Positions 45,102 through 54,460 of a stretch of 64,000 bases of DNA are shown here, piece after piece. Made by a program: the position numbers and the translations under genes. The DNA is from UMGS1663 sp046964515 (GTDB lineage: Bacteria > Bacillota > Clostridia > TANB77 > CAG-508), in the NCBI GenBank assembly GCA_046964515.1, contig JBKUYM010000006.1:1-64000 (forward strand), read 5' to 3'. The notes beneath the pieces were generated by a model. That model was given only the letters and a program-made list of their open reading frames with translations. It had not been told where the DNA came from and searched no databases. Within the stretch, counting starts at the first letter, position 1. Every line of letters begins with the position of its first letter.

Positions 45102-45860
45102 ATGGCTTTTACACAAAACAATAGAAAAACTTATATATATGATGGTAGTTTTGAAGGACTTTTAACCATTGTCTTTGATAGTTATCTATCTAAAACTTTA
45201 CCTTTTCATATTTTTTCCGAGGCAACCTATCAAATGAATATTTTAGATACAATAGAATGGATAAAAACAGATTATCATAAAGCTGATCGTATTTTTCATG
45301 GTATTGTAAAACATATTTCTTACAATACTTTATATCAGAACTATTATGCTTTTTTAGCAGAGGACACACGAAAAGAAATGGCCATTGTACAATATCTGTT
45401 AAATGGCTTTGTTGTTGGACCTAAAATTAATACCATGTTATCTCTTGATTATGTTTTTACTGTGCAATCCCTTCGCAAACGTATGTTAGGAGAGTCTCAT
45501 CGTCTAAAAGGCTTACTTCGTTTTCAAGAAGTCTCAAATCATTTGTATTATGCTTCTATTCACCCTGATAACAATGTTTTAGAAAATTTAGGACAACATT
45601 TTATAAAACGCTTGCCTACTCAAAATTTTCTCATCCATGATAAAAAAAGAGAACTTTGTTTTATCTATGATACCCAACAATATAAAATTTTGTCTTCGAT
45701 AGATTTAACGATTCCCCCTATCACAGAAGAAGAAGCGTATTATCAACAATTATGGAAAACTTTTTTTAAAACCATTGCTATTCCTGAACGAAAAAATCCA
45801 AGACTGCAAATGCAGTATATGCCTAAAAAGTATTGGCAAGATTTAATTGAAAAACCTTAA
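45102..45860 (+). CDS. putative DNA repair/metabolism protein, TIGR03915 (DUF4130) type
   Basis: 252 residues beginning with the family pattern YIYDGSFEGLLTIVFDSY. Central LKGLLRFQEVSNHLYYASIHPDNNVLENLGQHFIKRLPTQNFLIHD is also characteristic. The family nearly always adjoins the radical SAM gene upstream, as here (21 bp apart), and the two probably act together on damaged or modified DNA. AAGGAG lies about 12 nt before ATG. Confidence 0.9.
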   Translation: MAFTQNNRKTYIYDGSFEGLLTIVFDSYLSKTLPFHIFSEATYQMNILDTIEWIKTDYHKADRIFHGIVKHISYNTLYQNYYAFLAEDTRKEMAIVQYLLNGFVVGPKINTMLSLDYVFTVQSLRKRMLGESHRLKGLLRFQEVSNHLYYASIHPDNNVLENLGQHFIKRLPTQNFLIHDKKRELCFIYDTQQYKILSSIDLTIPPITEEEAYYQQLWKTFFKTIAIPERKNPRLQMQYMPKKYWQDLIEKP

Positions 45861-45891
45861 AAGAAGAGAAAATTTTTATTTTCCCTTCTTT
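45860..45891 (+). terminator. bidirectional terminator between the repair pair and cluster 2
   Basis: AAAGAAG-GAAAAT (45860-45873) and ATTTTC-CTTCTTT (45878-45891), one mismatch. Confidence 0.75.
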
Positions 45892-47185
45892 AAATTCTAA
45901 TCATTATTTTTGTACCCTTAGGCTCATTTTTAACCACTTTTATAGTTCCACCATGTGCTGTCACAATTGCTTTGGCTATAGACAAGCCAAGACCTGTACC
46001 TCCTGTTTCTCTGGAACGTGCTTTATCTTCCCTATAAAAACGATCAAAGATATGTTGCATTGCTTCTTGGCTAATACCAATCCCTGTATCTGCAATTTCT
46101 AAATGAAATTTTCCATCTTTGGCATAAGTAGAAATCGTAATCTTATCTTGCTGACTAGTATATTTGATACTATTATCTAGAATAATAATACATAATTGAC
46201 TAATCTTATTTCTATCTATCTTTATTTCTTTTCCAAATTGTAAATTTAAATTGACTTGTTTTTCTTGTGCATTTGCAAAATCCATATAGGGAATACAAAC
46301 TTCTTTAATTACTTTATCTACATCTGTTAGTTCTTTGGTTAATGGATATTGGTCTGCATCAGATCTAGCCAATATCATTAATTCTTTAATTAATTTGCTT
46401 AAGCGTCTTGTTTCCTTTAAACTTTGATGTATATTTTCTGACTGTTCAATAATTTTACTATTTGGTTCTTGCAATAATAATTCTTGTTTAGCTTGTATAA
46501 TGGTTAAAGGCGTTCGTAATTCATGAGAAGCATTTTGCACAAATTCTGTCTGCTTTTCCCAAGATTCTACAATTGGTTTTATAGTTTTTTTAGACAATAA
46601 ATAACTTGCAATCAATGCTAAAATAATGATAATCCCAGTTCCTAAAAATAATGTATTTAAAATATTATTTAGTGTTTGTGTTTCCCCATCTACATTGGCT
46701 AATACTTGTATATACACTTTATTTCCCTTTGTATCTGTACTTTCAAAATTATAACCTCTATAGTGGTAATTTCCATTAACGCTCAATGCATATATTTGTT
46801 CTAAATAATTACTATCAAAAGCAATGTCTTGTATATATTCTTCATAAAATCTACCAATACTTTCTTGATTCGTAATATTACCTTGCTCATCTCTTTGAAT
46901 CGTAATTAATCTAGGATTGATTTTTTTATCTATGTTTTCTGGTACTTTATTAAATCTTTGTGGCTCTGCTTCTACTTTATGATTTTGTATCTGTTCTTTT
47001 ATTCCCTCCTGTCTTACTGCTTGTTCTTTAGCCATTTGTAATTCTTGGTCAATAGATTGATATAAAGAACTAGATACTTGATTATAAATCATAAAATCAA
47101 AAATAGAAAAAATAATGGTAAAGGCTATAAAATTCCACAACATATTTTTCATTAAGTTTTTTCGAATTTCTCTTTTTTTTCTCAT
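45890..47185 (-). CDS. sensor histidine kinase (cluster 2)
   Basis: 431 residues: TM1 (about 11-33), an extracytoplasmic sensor of ~145 residues (GNYHYRGYNFESTDTKGNK), TM2 (about 183-203), H-box QNASHELRTPLTI, N-box ILDNSIKYT, G1 DTGIGISQEAM, F-box IFDRFYREDKARS and G2 GGTGLGLSIAK. Follows its regulator by 8 nt. Probably senses the exporter's substrate or envelope damage. Confidence 0.95.
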   Translation of the reverse strand: MRKKREIRKNLMKNMLWNFIAFTIIFSIFDFMIYNQVSSSLYQSIDQELQMAKEQAVRQEGIKEQIQNHKVEAEPQRFNKVPENIDKKINPRLITIQRDEQGNITNQESIGRFYEEYIQDIAFDSNYLEQIYALSVNGNYHYRGYNFESTDTKGNKVYIQVLANVDGETQTLNNILNTLFLGTGIIIILALIASYLLSKKTIKPIVESWEKQTEFVQNASHELRTPLTIIQAKQELLLQEPNSKIIEQSENIHQSLKETRRLSKLIKELMILARSDADQYPLTKELTDVDKVIKEVCIPYMDFANAQEKQVNLNLQFGKEIKIDRNKISQLCIIILDNSIKYTSQQDKITISTYAKDGKFHLEIADTGIGISQEAMQHIFDRFYREDKARSRETGGTGLGLSIAKAIVTAHGGTIKVVKNEPKGTKIMIRI

Positions 47186-47193
47186 ATCTTCTC

Positions 47194-47865
47194 CTATTTA
47201 TCTGATAACATATAACCTACTCCACGTATTGTTTTTATATATTGATCATAGCCATATTTTTTTAATTCTTTTCTTAGTCCACTTGCATATACCTCTACCA
47301 CATTGGTCGTTGTTTCACTATTAAATCCCCAAATTTTATCAAAAATTTGCTCTTTCGTAATAATGGTATCTCTTGCATTTAACAAATATTCTAAAATATC
47401 AAATTGTTTTCCTTGTAAAGATATGGTTTCTTCTTTAATTGTTACATTCCTATTTTTTAAATTTAATTTCATATCATAAAATGACAATTCATCTTTTTGA
47501 TAACTGCCTTTACTTCTCCTAAGCATTGCCTCTATTCTAGCTAACAATTCCTCTCTTTCAAATGGTTTTACTAAATAATCATCTGCTCCATATTGAAAAC
47601 CTTTTACTTTATCTTGCAGTCCATCTTTAGCCGTTAAAATTAAGACTGGCGTATATACCCTATTTTCTCTTAATTTTAACAACACATCATATCCAGACAT
47701 TTCTGGTAACATTAGGTCTAATAAAATCAAATCATAAATGCCTTGTTTAGCAAGCATATAGCCTTCATAACCATCATAAGCTTGCTCTATTGCATAGTTT
47801 TTTACAATACATTGTTTTATCGTATCTGATAAAATGGTATCATCTTCTACAATGAGTATTTTCAC
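47194..47865 (-). CDS. OmpR-family response regulator (cluster 2)
   Basis: 223 residues from GTG 47865 (AAGGAA upstream). Receiver: VEDD, phospho-Asp in ILLDLMLP, LTAKDG and VKPFE. C-terminal winged helix, VVEVYASGLRKEL. Upstream CTTAAA direct repeats 11 bp apart are repeated before the cluster 2 exporter operon, suggesting this protein controls both. Confidence 0.95.
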   Translation of the reverse strand: MKILIVEDDTILSDTIKQCIVKNYAIEQAYDGYEGYMLAKQGIYDLILLDLMLPEMSGYDVLLKLRENRVYTPVLILTAKDGLQDKVKGFQYGADDYLVKPFEREELLARIEAMLRRSKGSYQKDELSFYDMKLNLKNRNVTIKEETISLQGKQFDILEYLLNARDTIITKEQIFDKIWGFNSETTTNVVEVYASGLRKELKKYGYDQYIKTIRGVGYMLSDK

Positions 47866-47897
47866 TTCTTGATTTCCTTTTCTTTTTCATTTTAATC

Positions 47898-47929
47898 ATT
47901 ATATCTTTTTTTCTTAAATATATCTTAAA
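47898..47929 (-). promoter_or_regulatory. response-regulator operator and promoter, cluster 2 regulator gene
   Basis: CTTAAA at 47913-47918 and 47924-47929 (11-bp period), then 9 nt to a minus-strand TATAAT (47898-47903). No good -35, as expected for an activated promoter. Confidence 0.6.
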
Positions 47930-48039
47930 ACTGATTATTTTGCAACTTTTTTAACTTCTACTCATAAAAATAAAGGAAATTCTCCTTTATTCTTTATCTA
48001 CTGCATTATTTTGTGTTCTGTATCTTTTCATTTTATAAG

Positions 48040-48981
48040 TTACATACCTTCTGGCATTTTCATAAAAACACCTTCTTGTTTACTTCTTTGCGAATTAGTA
48101 GAAGAACTACTTTTGCTGCTACTTGTTTGTGTAATCTGGATTCTTTCATTTCCTTCTAATCCAGTCTTTATTTCTATATAAGCATCATTTTGAATGCCAG
48201 TTGTTACTTGTGTTTGTTTCGTTGTTCCATCTTCTTGTATAATCGTTACATAGTTTTTTGTATTTTGTGTTTGTATCGCTTCAATAGGTACTGCTACTAC
48301 ATTCTCTGCTTTTTCTAAAATCAAATGGCAACTAGCAGACATCCCTATTTTGATAGTACCATCATTGGGAAATTCTACATTCACACTAAATTTAGCGCTT
48401 CCACCTGTATAAGTAGCAGTGCTACTTATTTTAGTTACATAACCTGTATAAACTTTATCTTCATATACATTTACTGCAATTTGAGCTTCTTGCCCTATAG
48501 ATAGACTGTCTGACTGTTCTTCTTCTACTTGTAAAGTTATGCTTAAATTATTCACTGCTTGAAGTGTTACACTATGTTTACTACTACATTTTTGTGCTAT
48601 TTCTGGTAATTCCAATTTTGTAATTACACAAGAATATGGTGCCGTTAAATAAGTACCATTTGTATATTTTAAGATTTTGTCTCCTTCTGCTATAGCCTCA
48701 TTTTCTACAACATAGACCTCTGAAAAATAATAGCCTACATGTAAACCTATGGTTTCTTCTAATGCAGATTTTATCTCTCCTGAGAAAGAAATAGTATTCG
48801 TAATGGTCCTTATTTCTGCTTGTGCTTCTGACGTTATCTGACTACTTTCTTGACTAATCTGTTCACTACCACTTACCTCTGTTAACGTCTGTTCTTCATG
48901 ATAATAAAAATATACCATTCCTATTAAAATGACTATGAGAACTCCCATTAGAACTAATCGATAATCTACTTTTTTCTTCAT
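48040..48981 (-). CDS. second HlyD/MacA-like membrane fusion protein (cluster 2)
   Basis: 313 residues: N-terminal span (about 9-27), a Ser/Glu-rich stretch, then the adaptor core (VYVVENEAIAEGDKILKYTNGTYLTAPYSCV; IGQEAQIAVNVYEDKVYTGYVTKIS), and a Ser-rich tail ending EGVFMKMPEGM. It is a paralogue of 51866-52855 in the same locus; two adaptors for one pump may let the locus form two complexes. Starts 1 nt after the gene upstream. AAAGGAGG before ATG. Confidence 0.88.
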   Translation of the reverse strand: MKKKVDYRLVLMGVLIVILIGMVYFYYHEEQTLTEVSGSEQISQESSQITSEAQAEIRTITNTISFSGEIKSALEETIGLHVGYYFSEVYVVENEAIAEGDKILKYTNGTYLTAPYSCVITKLELPEIAQKCSSKHSVTLQAVNNLSITLQVEEEQSDSLSIGQEAQIAVNVYEDKVYTGYVTKISSTATYTGGSAKFSVNVEFPNDGTIKIGMSASCHLILEKAENVVAVPIEAIQTQNTKNYVTIIQEDGTTKQTQVTTGIQNDAYIEIKTGLEGNERIQITQTSSSKSSSSTNSQRSKQEGVFMKMPEGM

Positions 48982-48982
48982 T

Positions 48983-49963
48983 CTAAGCCTCCTTTATTAC
49001 ATAGATACGATAAGTCCTCACCTCTTTATTTTCAGCAGTAACAGAAATTAAAATTTTGTTAACACCTTCTTGTAAATCTGTATTTCCATATATTTGTATA
49101 CTAGCTGTTTCATCACAAGCAGTTGCCGTTATAGCTAATTGGGTAACTTCGTTTTCTACGGTTATAAAATAGGTCTGATTTGTTTTTGAAAAACTAGGAC
49201 TTAAACAATAGCCTTCTATTTGTATATCTGTTAAATAATTATCATAAGAGCCTTGGTAAGTTTCTTCTTGCGTTATACTACTTGCTGTTGTTATCGTTTT
49301 GGATGTTCCCATTACACTTGTTGTTTTAATTGGTTCTTCTTGCTGTTTTTGTGTTATGGTTGTTTGTACTTTAGATTCCTCCTTTTCTTCTTGTTTTTGT
49401 ATATTTGTTTTATTATTGTCTTCTACTATACTTTTATCTTCTTTATCCACTATGGTCAAAGTAATTTCTATTACATTTTTATTTCCTTCTTGCATGGAGT
49501 TTTCGCTATTTACTTCATTTGCTTGGTCTGCATTTTCTAAAGTATTTTCCTTATCTTCTACTAGTTCTGTTAACGTTGCCTTTAAAGTAATGGTATCTCC
49601 CACCTGTAAAGTATCTGGCACTTCATAATAAAATTGTAATTTTTCTATTGCCAATGCCTTTTTATTAACTTCCATTTTAATACCACTTTCTTCTTTTTGC
49701 ATAATGATTTCTTCTTCTATATTTGTATCTATCTGTTGTAAACTTCTATCACCAGAAAGGGTGAAAGAAAAGTATTCATAATCTATTTTACGTATATCTA
49801 AAGTCATAGTAACTATTTCTTTTTTGCTTACTTCTTGTTTATCTACTGTAAAAAAAGCTAGCACTGTTTCCCCCGTGCTTTGCGCACTTGCTATTAATGG
49901 TATGCTAAGAAATATGATTAGCAGGATGGCTATTATTCTATAATTTATCTTGCTTATTTTCAT
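48983..49963 (-). CDS. secreted cadherin-like beta-sandwich protein (cluster 2)
   Basis: 326 residues with an N-terminal signal peptide (about 1-27, ending IASAQS). Residues ~30-140 form a cohesin-like or Ig-like strand-rich domain; ~150-230 are a Glu/Lys/Gln/Thr-rich linker; ~232-326 match the cadherin-like beta-sandwich repeat (DIQIEGYCLSPSFSKTNQTYFITVENEVTQLAITATA...EGVNKILISVTAENKEVRTYRIYVIK). Probably exposed at the surface, perhaps as a substrate-capture part of the exporter; specific to cluster 2. Confidence 0.75.
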   Translation of the reverse strand: MKISKINYRIIAILLIIFLSIPLIASAQSTGETVLAFFTVDKQEVSKKEIVTMTLDIRKIDYEYFSFTLSGDRSLQQIDTNIEEEIIMQKEESGIKMEVNKKALAIEKLQFYYEVPDTLQVGDTITLKATLTELVEDKENTLENADQANEVNSENSMQEGNKNVIEITLTIVDKEDKSIVEDNNKTNIQKQEEKEESKVQTTITQKQQEEPIKTTSVMGTSKTITTASSITQEETYQGSYDNYLTDIQIEGYCLSPSFSKTNQTYFITVENEVTQLAITATACDETASIQIYGNTDLQEGVNKILISVTAENKEVRTYRIYVIKEA

Positions 49964-49996
49964 TTTTTCCTCCTTGTTTCTTTTTTATTTACTCTA

Positions 49997-51163
49997 TTAT
50001 TCTGTTCTTAATGCTTCTATTGGATTTAATTTAGATGCTCTATAAGCAGGAAATATTCCAAAGATAATGCCAATAGCTGCACTAGAACCAAACGCTAGTA
50101 AGACAATTTGCGTTTGTGGGGTAAAAGAATAGTCAAAATTTTGTGCTAATATACCTATTCCAATGCCAATAGCAACGCCAAGACTTCCTCCTAATATACA
50201 AAGCACTAAAGATTCTATCAAAAATTGTATTAAAATATCTTTTCTTTTAGCACCTAAGGCTTTTCGTATACCAATCTCTTTGGTTCTTTCTGTTACAGAA
50301 ACTAACATAACATTCATAACACCAATACCACCAACAATTAAGGAGATACTCGCAATACCACCTAATAATAAAGATAGAGTATTACTTACATCTTGCATCG
50401 TTTCTAGCATGGATTCTTGAGAAGAAACCGTATAATCATCACTAGAAATTTGTAATTCTGAGCGAATTCTATTTTCTAGTAAACTAATCGTATTTTCTAT
50501 TCTATTTTCTTCTTCTACTTTTACATAAATATTGGTGATACTACTATCTGTTCCTAAGTAACTAGCTGTCGTAAGAGGAATTACTAACATATTATCAATA
50601 TCTGTTCCCATAGAAGAACCTTCTTCTTTTAGTACACCAATAACCGTATAGGTATCCCCTCCTATTTTTAATTTTTCTCCTACTGGATTGCTTAAACCAA
50701 ATAAAGTACTAGCTAGGTCATATCCTATCACACATACTTTACTTTTGTTTTCTATATCTATATTAGAAATGGTTCTTCCGTCTGTTATGGTTAAATTCGT
50801 TACTTCTAAATAATTTTGATTGGTTGCTATGATAGAAGATTTTGAAGAAGTGGTTGTATCTTTACTAACAGTTGCCGAAACATTTTTATAAGGGGCTACT
50901 GCTGCTATGTTATTTAATTGCTTTAATGCTTCTACTTGTTCATAGGATAAACTCGTATCTTCTGCTTGTATAGAAATGGTTACAATATCTGTTCCTAAAG
51001 ATTTCACTTGACTAGTTACACTATCACTTGCTCCATTTCCAATTCCTACTAATATAATAACAGAAGCAATACCAATCATTAAACCTAACATCGTTAAACT
51101 AGATCTTAGTTTATTACTCATAATATTTTGGAGAGCAACTTTAATAATATCTATTATTTGCAT
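49997..51163 (-). CDS. ABC transporter permease, MacB/FtsX type (cluster 2)
   Basis: 388 residues, the same length and layout as the cluster 1 permease: TM1 (about 18-42), an extracytoplasmic MacB-PCD domain, and three C-terminal spans with GGIGVMNVMLVSVTERTKEIGIRKALGA. Gap of 3 nt after the ATPase. The two permeases are clearly duplicated genes, diverged mainly in the external domain, where substrate specificity should lie. Confidence 0.94.
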   Translation of the reverse strand: MQIIDIIKVALQNIMSNKLRSSLTMLGLMIGIASVIILVGIGNGASDSVTSQVKSLGTDIVTISIQAEDTSLSYEQVEALKQLNNIAAVAPYKNVSATVSKDTTTSSKSSIIATNQNYLEVTNLTITDGRTISNIDIENKSKVCVIGYDLASTLFGLSNPVGEKLKIGGDTYTVIGVLKEEGSSMGTDIDNMLVIPLTTASYLGTDSSITNIYVKVEEENRIENTISLLENRIRSELQISSDDYTVSSQESMLETMQDVSNTLSLLLGGIASISLIVGGIGVMNVMLVSVTERTKEIGIRKALGAKRKDILIQFLIESLVLCILGGSLGVAIGIGIGILAQNFDYSFTPQTQIVLLAFGSSAAIGIIFGIFPAYRASKLNPIEALRTE

Positions 51164-51166
51164 GTG

Positions 51167-51839
51167 TTAAACTCCCTCCTCATATAATTTTCCATCTGCT
51201 ATTCTTACGATTCTTTTTGCTTTTTTAGCTACATTCGTATCATGGGTAATTAAAATAATCGTTTGTCCTTGTTTATTTAACTCTTCTAACTTTTCCATAA
51301 TTTCTATACTTGTCTTAGAATCCAAGGCCCCTGTTGGCTCATCTGCTAAAATAATTTCTGGTTTACAGGCTAATGCTCTTGCAATAGCCACTCTTTGTTG
51401 TTGTCCACCAGATAATTGTGTTGGTAAATGTTTTTCTCTTCCTTGCAAGCCCACCTGTTTTAAATAGCCATAGGCAATTTGTCTTGCTTCTTTATTACTT
51501 CTTCCTTGATACATTAAAGGCAATATTACATTTTCTATTGCATTTAATTTTTGTAATAAATTAAAATTTTGAAAAATAAAGCCTATTTTACGATTACGTA
51601 TCTGTGCTAATTCATTTTGTGTTAACGTGCTTACTAAACTATTATCTAAATAATATTCTCCTTCATCTGGTACATCTAATAGTCCTAAAATATTCATTAA
51701 AGTTGATTTTCCGAGAACCAGAAGGTCCTATAATCGATACAAATTCTCCTTTTTTTACATGAAAATTTACGTGATCCAAAGCTTTAATCTCTTCTTCTCC
51801 CATAGTAAAATATTTTGCTATATTCTTTAATTTTATCAT
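51167..51839 (-). CDS. ABC transporter ATP-binding protein (cluster 2), needs +1 frameshift at CGG in Walker A
   Basis: From ATG 51839 (AAGGAAG upstream) frame 0 reads 42 residues to ...IIGPSGS, then CGG (51711-51713). Skipping C51713 gives GGA-AAA-TCA and the protein continues GKSTLMN to the stop at 51167: 223 residues. Walker A, Q-loop (FQNFNLLQ), LSGGQQQRVAIARAL, Walker B and switch His are then all intact. The extra C is at exactly the same codon as in the cluster 1 paralogue, although the surrounding silent positions differ (GGT-TCT here, GGT-TCA there). The shift therefore appears older than the divergence of the pair and kept by selection or tolerance. Confidence 0.93.
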
Positions 51840-51865
51840 TTTACTTCCTTTCTTCCTTTTATCTT

Positions 51866-52855
51866 CTAGTTTCTTCCAGGCATTTCTCCTCCCGGCATTC
51901 CTAAATTAGAACCGGATTCTCTCATGGATTGTCTATCAAATCCTCCATTATTAGAACTAGAAGCACTAGAAGAACCTAGTCCAAAAGTCACATTAGAAGT
52001 TGTTTGAACCATTTGTATAGTTTGGTTCTCTTCTAAGCCTGATAGAATCTGTACATAGCTATCATTCGAAATTCCTGTTTCTACTTGTACATTTTGTGTC
52101 TGTCCATTTTCTTTTACTACAACAACATATTTTTGATTATTTTGTGTTTGTACAGCCTCTATAGGAACGGCTATTACATTTTCTGCTTTTTCTAATAAAA
52201 TACTACAAGAAGCAGACATACCTAATTTTACATTTCCGTCGTTTTCAAAACTAACCGTTGCTGTAAAAGTAGAGCCACTACTAGCATAAGTTCCTGTAGC
52301 ATTTATCTTCGTAATTGTTCCTGTATAAATTTTATCCTCATAAGCAGATAGGGTAATAGCTACACTTTGACCTACCGTTACTTCATTAATTTCACTTTCT
52401 GGTATACTTAAATTCATTGTTAAAGTCTGCATATTTTCTATCATTATAAAATGACTACTAGTAGCCTTACTTCCTATTTCTGGTACTGTATAGCTATCTA
52501 CAACACAGTCATAACTTGCTGTTAAATAAGTACCATCTGTATATTGTAAAATAGGATTTCCTTGCTTTACAATATCATCTTCTTCCACACACATGGTTTT
52601 AAAATATTTTGTAGTACTTAGACTTAATTTTTCAGTTCCACTAGAAATAATTTGACCAGAACTGGTTAATGTTTTCTCAATTGTTTGCCTTCCTACTTTT
52701 ACTTCTATAATTTGACTAGTTATGGTGGTATTACCAGTAGCATTACTGTAATTCTTTCCCATGGCAACAATCATAGCTACTACAAAAATTAGTATTAAAA
52801 CTAGCCCATTTACTATAATGGCTTTTTTTCCCATTTTATTTTTGTTATTTCTCAT
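51866..52855 (-). CDS. HlyD/MacA-like membrane fusion protein (cluster 2, first)
   Basis: 329 residues: N-terminal span (about 11-30), adaptor core with DDIVKQGNPILQYTDGTYLTASYDCVV and VGQSVAITLSAYEDKIYTGTITKINATG, and a Ser/Gly/Met-rich tail (GLGSSSASSSNNGGFDRQSM...GMPGGEMPGRN). It is 26 nt upstream of the ATPase and matches the adaptor of cluster 1. The tail resembles that of the second adaptor, again a low-complexity extracytoplasmic extension. Confidence 0.88.
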   Translation of the reverse strand: MRNNKNKMGKKAIIVNGLVLILIFVVAMIVAMGKNYSNATGNTTITSQIIEVKVGRQTIEKTLTSSGQIISSGTEKLSLSTTKYFKTMCVEEDDIVKQGNPILQYTDGTYLTASYDCVVDSYTVPEIGSKATSSHFIMIENMQTLTMNLSIPESEINEVTVGQSVAITLSAYEDKIYTGTITKINATGTYASSGSTFTATVSFENDGNVKLGMSASCSILLEKAENVIAVPIEAVQTQNNQKYVVVVKENGQTQNVQVETGISNDSYVQILSGLEENQTIQMVQTTSNVTFGLGSSSASSSNNGGFDRQSMRESGSNLGMPGGEMPGRN

Positions 52856-52919
52856 TCCTTTTTCCTTTCTCTTTTACAAAATCGTCCTAGTATTATTTAT
52901 ATAATGCTAGGACAATTTC

Positions 52920-53138
52920 TTAACTATTTGCCGTATTCGTATCTTCTATGCTATCTCCACCAGGAATTCCCTGCGGTTTATCACCTGGCACAAAATTTCC
53001 CATTTCTGGTCTTTCTCCTCTTTGTCCTTTTTCTTCACCCCTACTATTTGCATTTTTAGAAAATATTAAAAAACAACCAGCTGTAATTACCGCACCTACT
53101 AAAATTCCTAAGACTAACATTATGATTTTATCTTTCAT
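52920..53138 (-). CDS. small single-span membrane protein (cluster 2)
   Basis: 72 residues: one span (about 5-27), then a polar tail rich in Gly, Glu and Pro (EEKGQRGERPEMGNFVPGDKPQGIPGG). First gene of the cluster 2 operon, equivalent in position to 16309-16521 of cluster 1. The tail echoes the MPGGEMPG segment at the end of the neighbouring adaptor. Unknown family. Confidence 0.6.
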   Translation of the reverse strand: MKDKIIMLVLGILVGAVITAGCFLIFSKNANSRGEEKGQRGERPEMGNFVPGDKPQGIPGGDSIEDTNTANS

Positions 53139-53191
53139 GTTTTTTCTTCCTTTCTTTTTTATTTTAAGCTTATAGCTTTTTTCTTTTTCGT

Positions 53192-53224
53192 ATTATAAAG
53201 TGCTAAGCTTAAATTTTACTTAAA
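53192..53224 (-). promoter_or_regulatory. response-regulator operator and promoter, cluster 2 exporter operon
   Basis: CTTAAA at 53208-53213 and 53219-53224 (11-bp period), then 10 nt to a minus-strand TATAAT (53192-53197); no -35. Same layout as before the regulator gene (47898-47929). AAGCTTA copies (53165, 53204) lie nearby. Confidence 0.6.
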
Positions 53225-53242
53225 AAATTAATTTTTTCTCTT

Positions 53243-53950
53243 TTAGTTCATTTTGTTTGCTTTTCTAATCAAAATAAATGGAGTTAATTGTTTAGATTGT
53301 CCTGCTGGGTTATCTTCTATTAATCTTTCTAAAAAATCATCTGGATTTTCTATAACACTTGCTTTTCCTAAAATAACTCTTTCTAAGTCATTGGCGTCCA
53401 CTATCATGGCTTTTATTCCTAATTTCTCATAAATGGCATCACATACACCAGCTGGATTTTCTGGAATACGAATACCAAACTCTCCATATTCTGGAAATAC
53501 TTCATCGTAAAAACCATCTAACCCGCTTACCTCCATTCCCACTATATCGTAAAAAATTCCCTTTTTATGAAATAGTTTACCGATGCCTGCACATATAGCT
53601 GCTCTTATAACTTTTATTGGTCCACATAGGTCTATTGCAAATTGCATTTTATAAGGACTATCCACTCCAATTCCAGCTTTGCTACTCATGGCAAATCTAG
53701 ATAAAAACTTAGCTAAAAAACTGATATGCATATCTTTTTTATATACCACACGTTTTTGGCATAAAGAAATCACTTTTTCACTAATCGATAAGATATCTCC
53801 TTCTTGATAATGGGGTAGCACATATTTTTTTATTAGTTCTATATAATTTTCTCCAATTTGCACATAATGTGTAGTAATAGCATAACGTAAATAAATTTCT
53901 TCCCCTACCTTTCTTTCTAATTGTTTATTTTCATTTGCTTTTAATTCCAT
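53243..53950 (-). CDS. CofE-like F420-0:gamma-glutamyl ligase family protein
   Basis: 235 residues from ATG 53950 (AAAAGGAG upstream). Contains LRYAITTHYVQIGENYIELIKKYV, EGDILSISEKVISLCQ, and GIFYDIVGMEVSGLDGF, plus IRIPENPAGVCDAIYEKLG, as in CofE-like ligases of Clostridia. F420 genes are absent here, so it may glutamylate another acceptor. Single gene with no neighbour suggesting the role. Confidence 0.75.
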   Translation of the reverse strand: MELKANENKQLERKVGEEIYLRYAITTHYVQIGENYIELIKKYVLPHYQEGDILSISEKVISLCQKRVVYKKDMHISFLAKFLSRFAMSSKAGIGVDSPYKMQFAIDLCGPIKVIRAAICAGIGKLFHKKGIFYDIVGMEVSGLDGFYDEVFPEYGEFGIRIPENPAGVCDAIYEKLGIKAMIVDANDLERVILGKASVIENPDDFLERLIEDNPAGQSKQLTPFILIRKANKMN

Positions 53951-54125
53951 ATTTTTCTCCTTTTTTATTTTTGTCATTTTTATTTTAAAAATCATTTCTT
54001 AAATCAAGCTTAAAAAAAGAATTTTTTTCTTTTTTTAATTGAATAATAAGTTAAAATTACCCTATTATACTCTGTAAAATTCACCTTATCCATGCTATAT
54101 TTAGCAAAAAGGAAGGAGATATTCT

Positions 54126-54458
54126 ATGGCTGTAGACTTTGGTATCATTGGGAAGAGGATTAAACAAACTAGAAAAGCAAAAGGCTATACACAAGAACAA
54201 TTAGCTGAGAAAATGAATGTTTCTATTGCCTATTTAAGTAAAGTAGAAACTGGTAAAATTCATTTAAATTTAGAAAGATTATCTGAAATTTGTGGTTTAT
54301 TAGAAGTAACAGAAGGGGAAATTTTAAATGGTGTTTCTAATCATTCTGCTCACTATTTACAATCTGAATTTAATGATTTATTAAATCGTTGTTCTCCTAA
54401 AGACCAAAAATTAATTTTTCATTTAGCTGAAACTGTTTATCAAGAATCTTTACGCTAG
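54126..54458 (+). CDS. XRE-family transcriptional regulator
   Basis: 110 residues. N-terminal helix-turn-helix (RIKQTRKAKGYTQEQLAEKMNVSIAYLSKVETGKI), then LNLERLSEICGLLEVTEGEIL and a short C-terminal helical region likely for dimerisation. AAGGAGAT precedes ATG. Its terminator (54461-54492) separates it from pflB. Targets unknown. Confidence 0.93.
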   Translation: MAVDFGIIGKRIKQTRKAKGYTQEQLAEKMNVSIAYLSKVETGKIHLNLERLSEICGLLEVTEGEILNGVSNHSAHYLQSEFNDLLNRCSPKDQKLIFHLAETVYQESLR

Positions 54459-54460
54459 GA

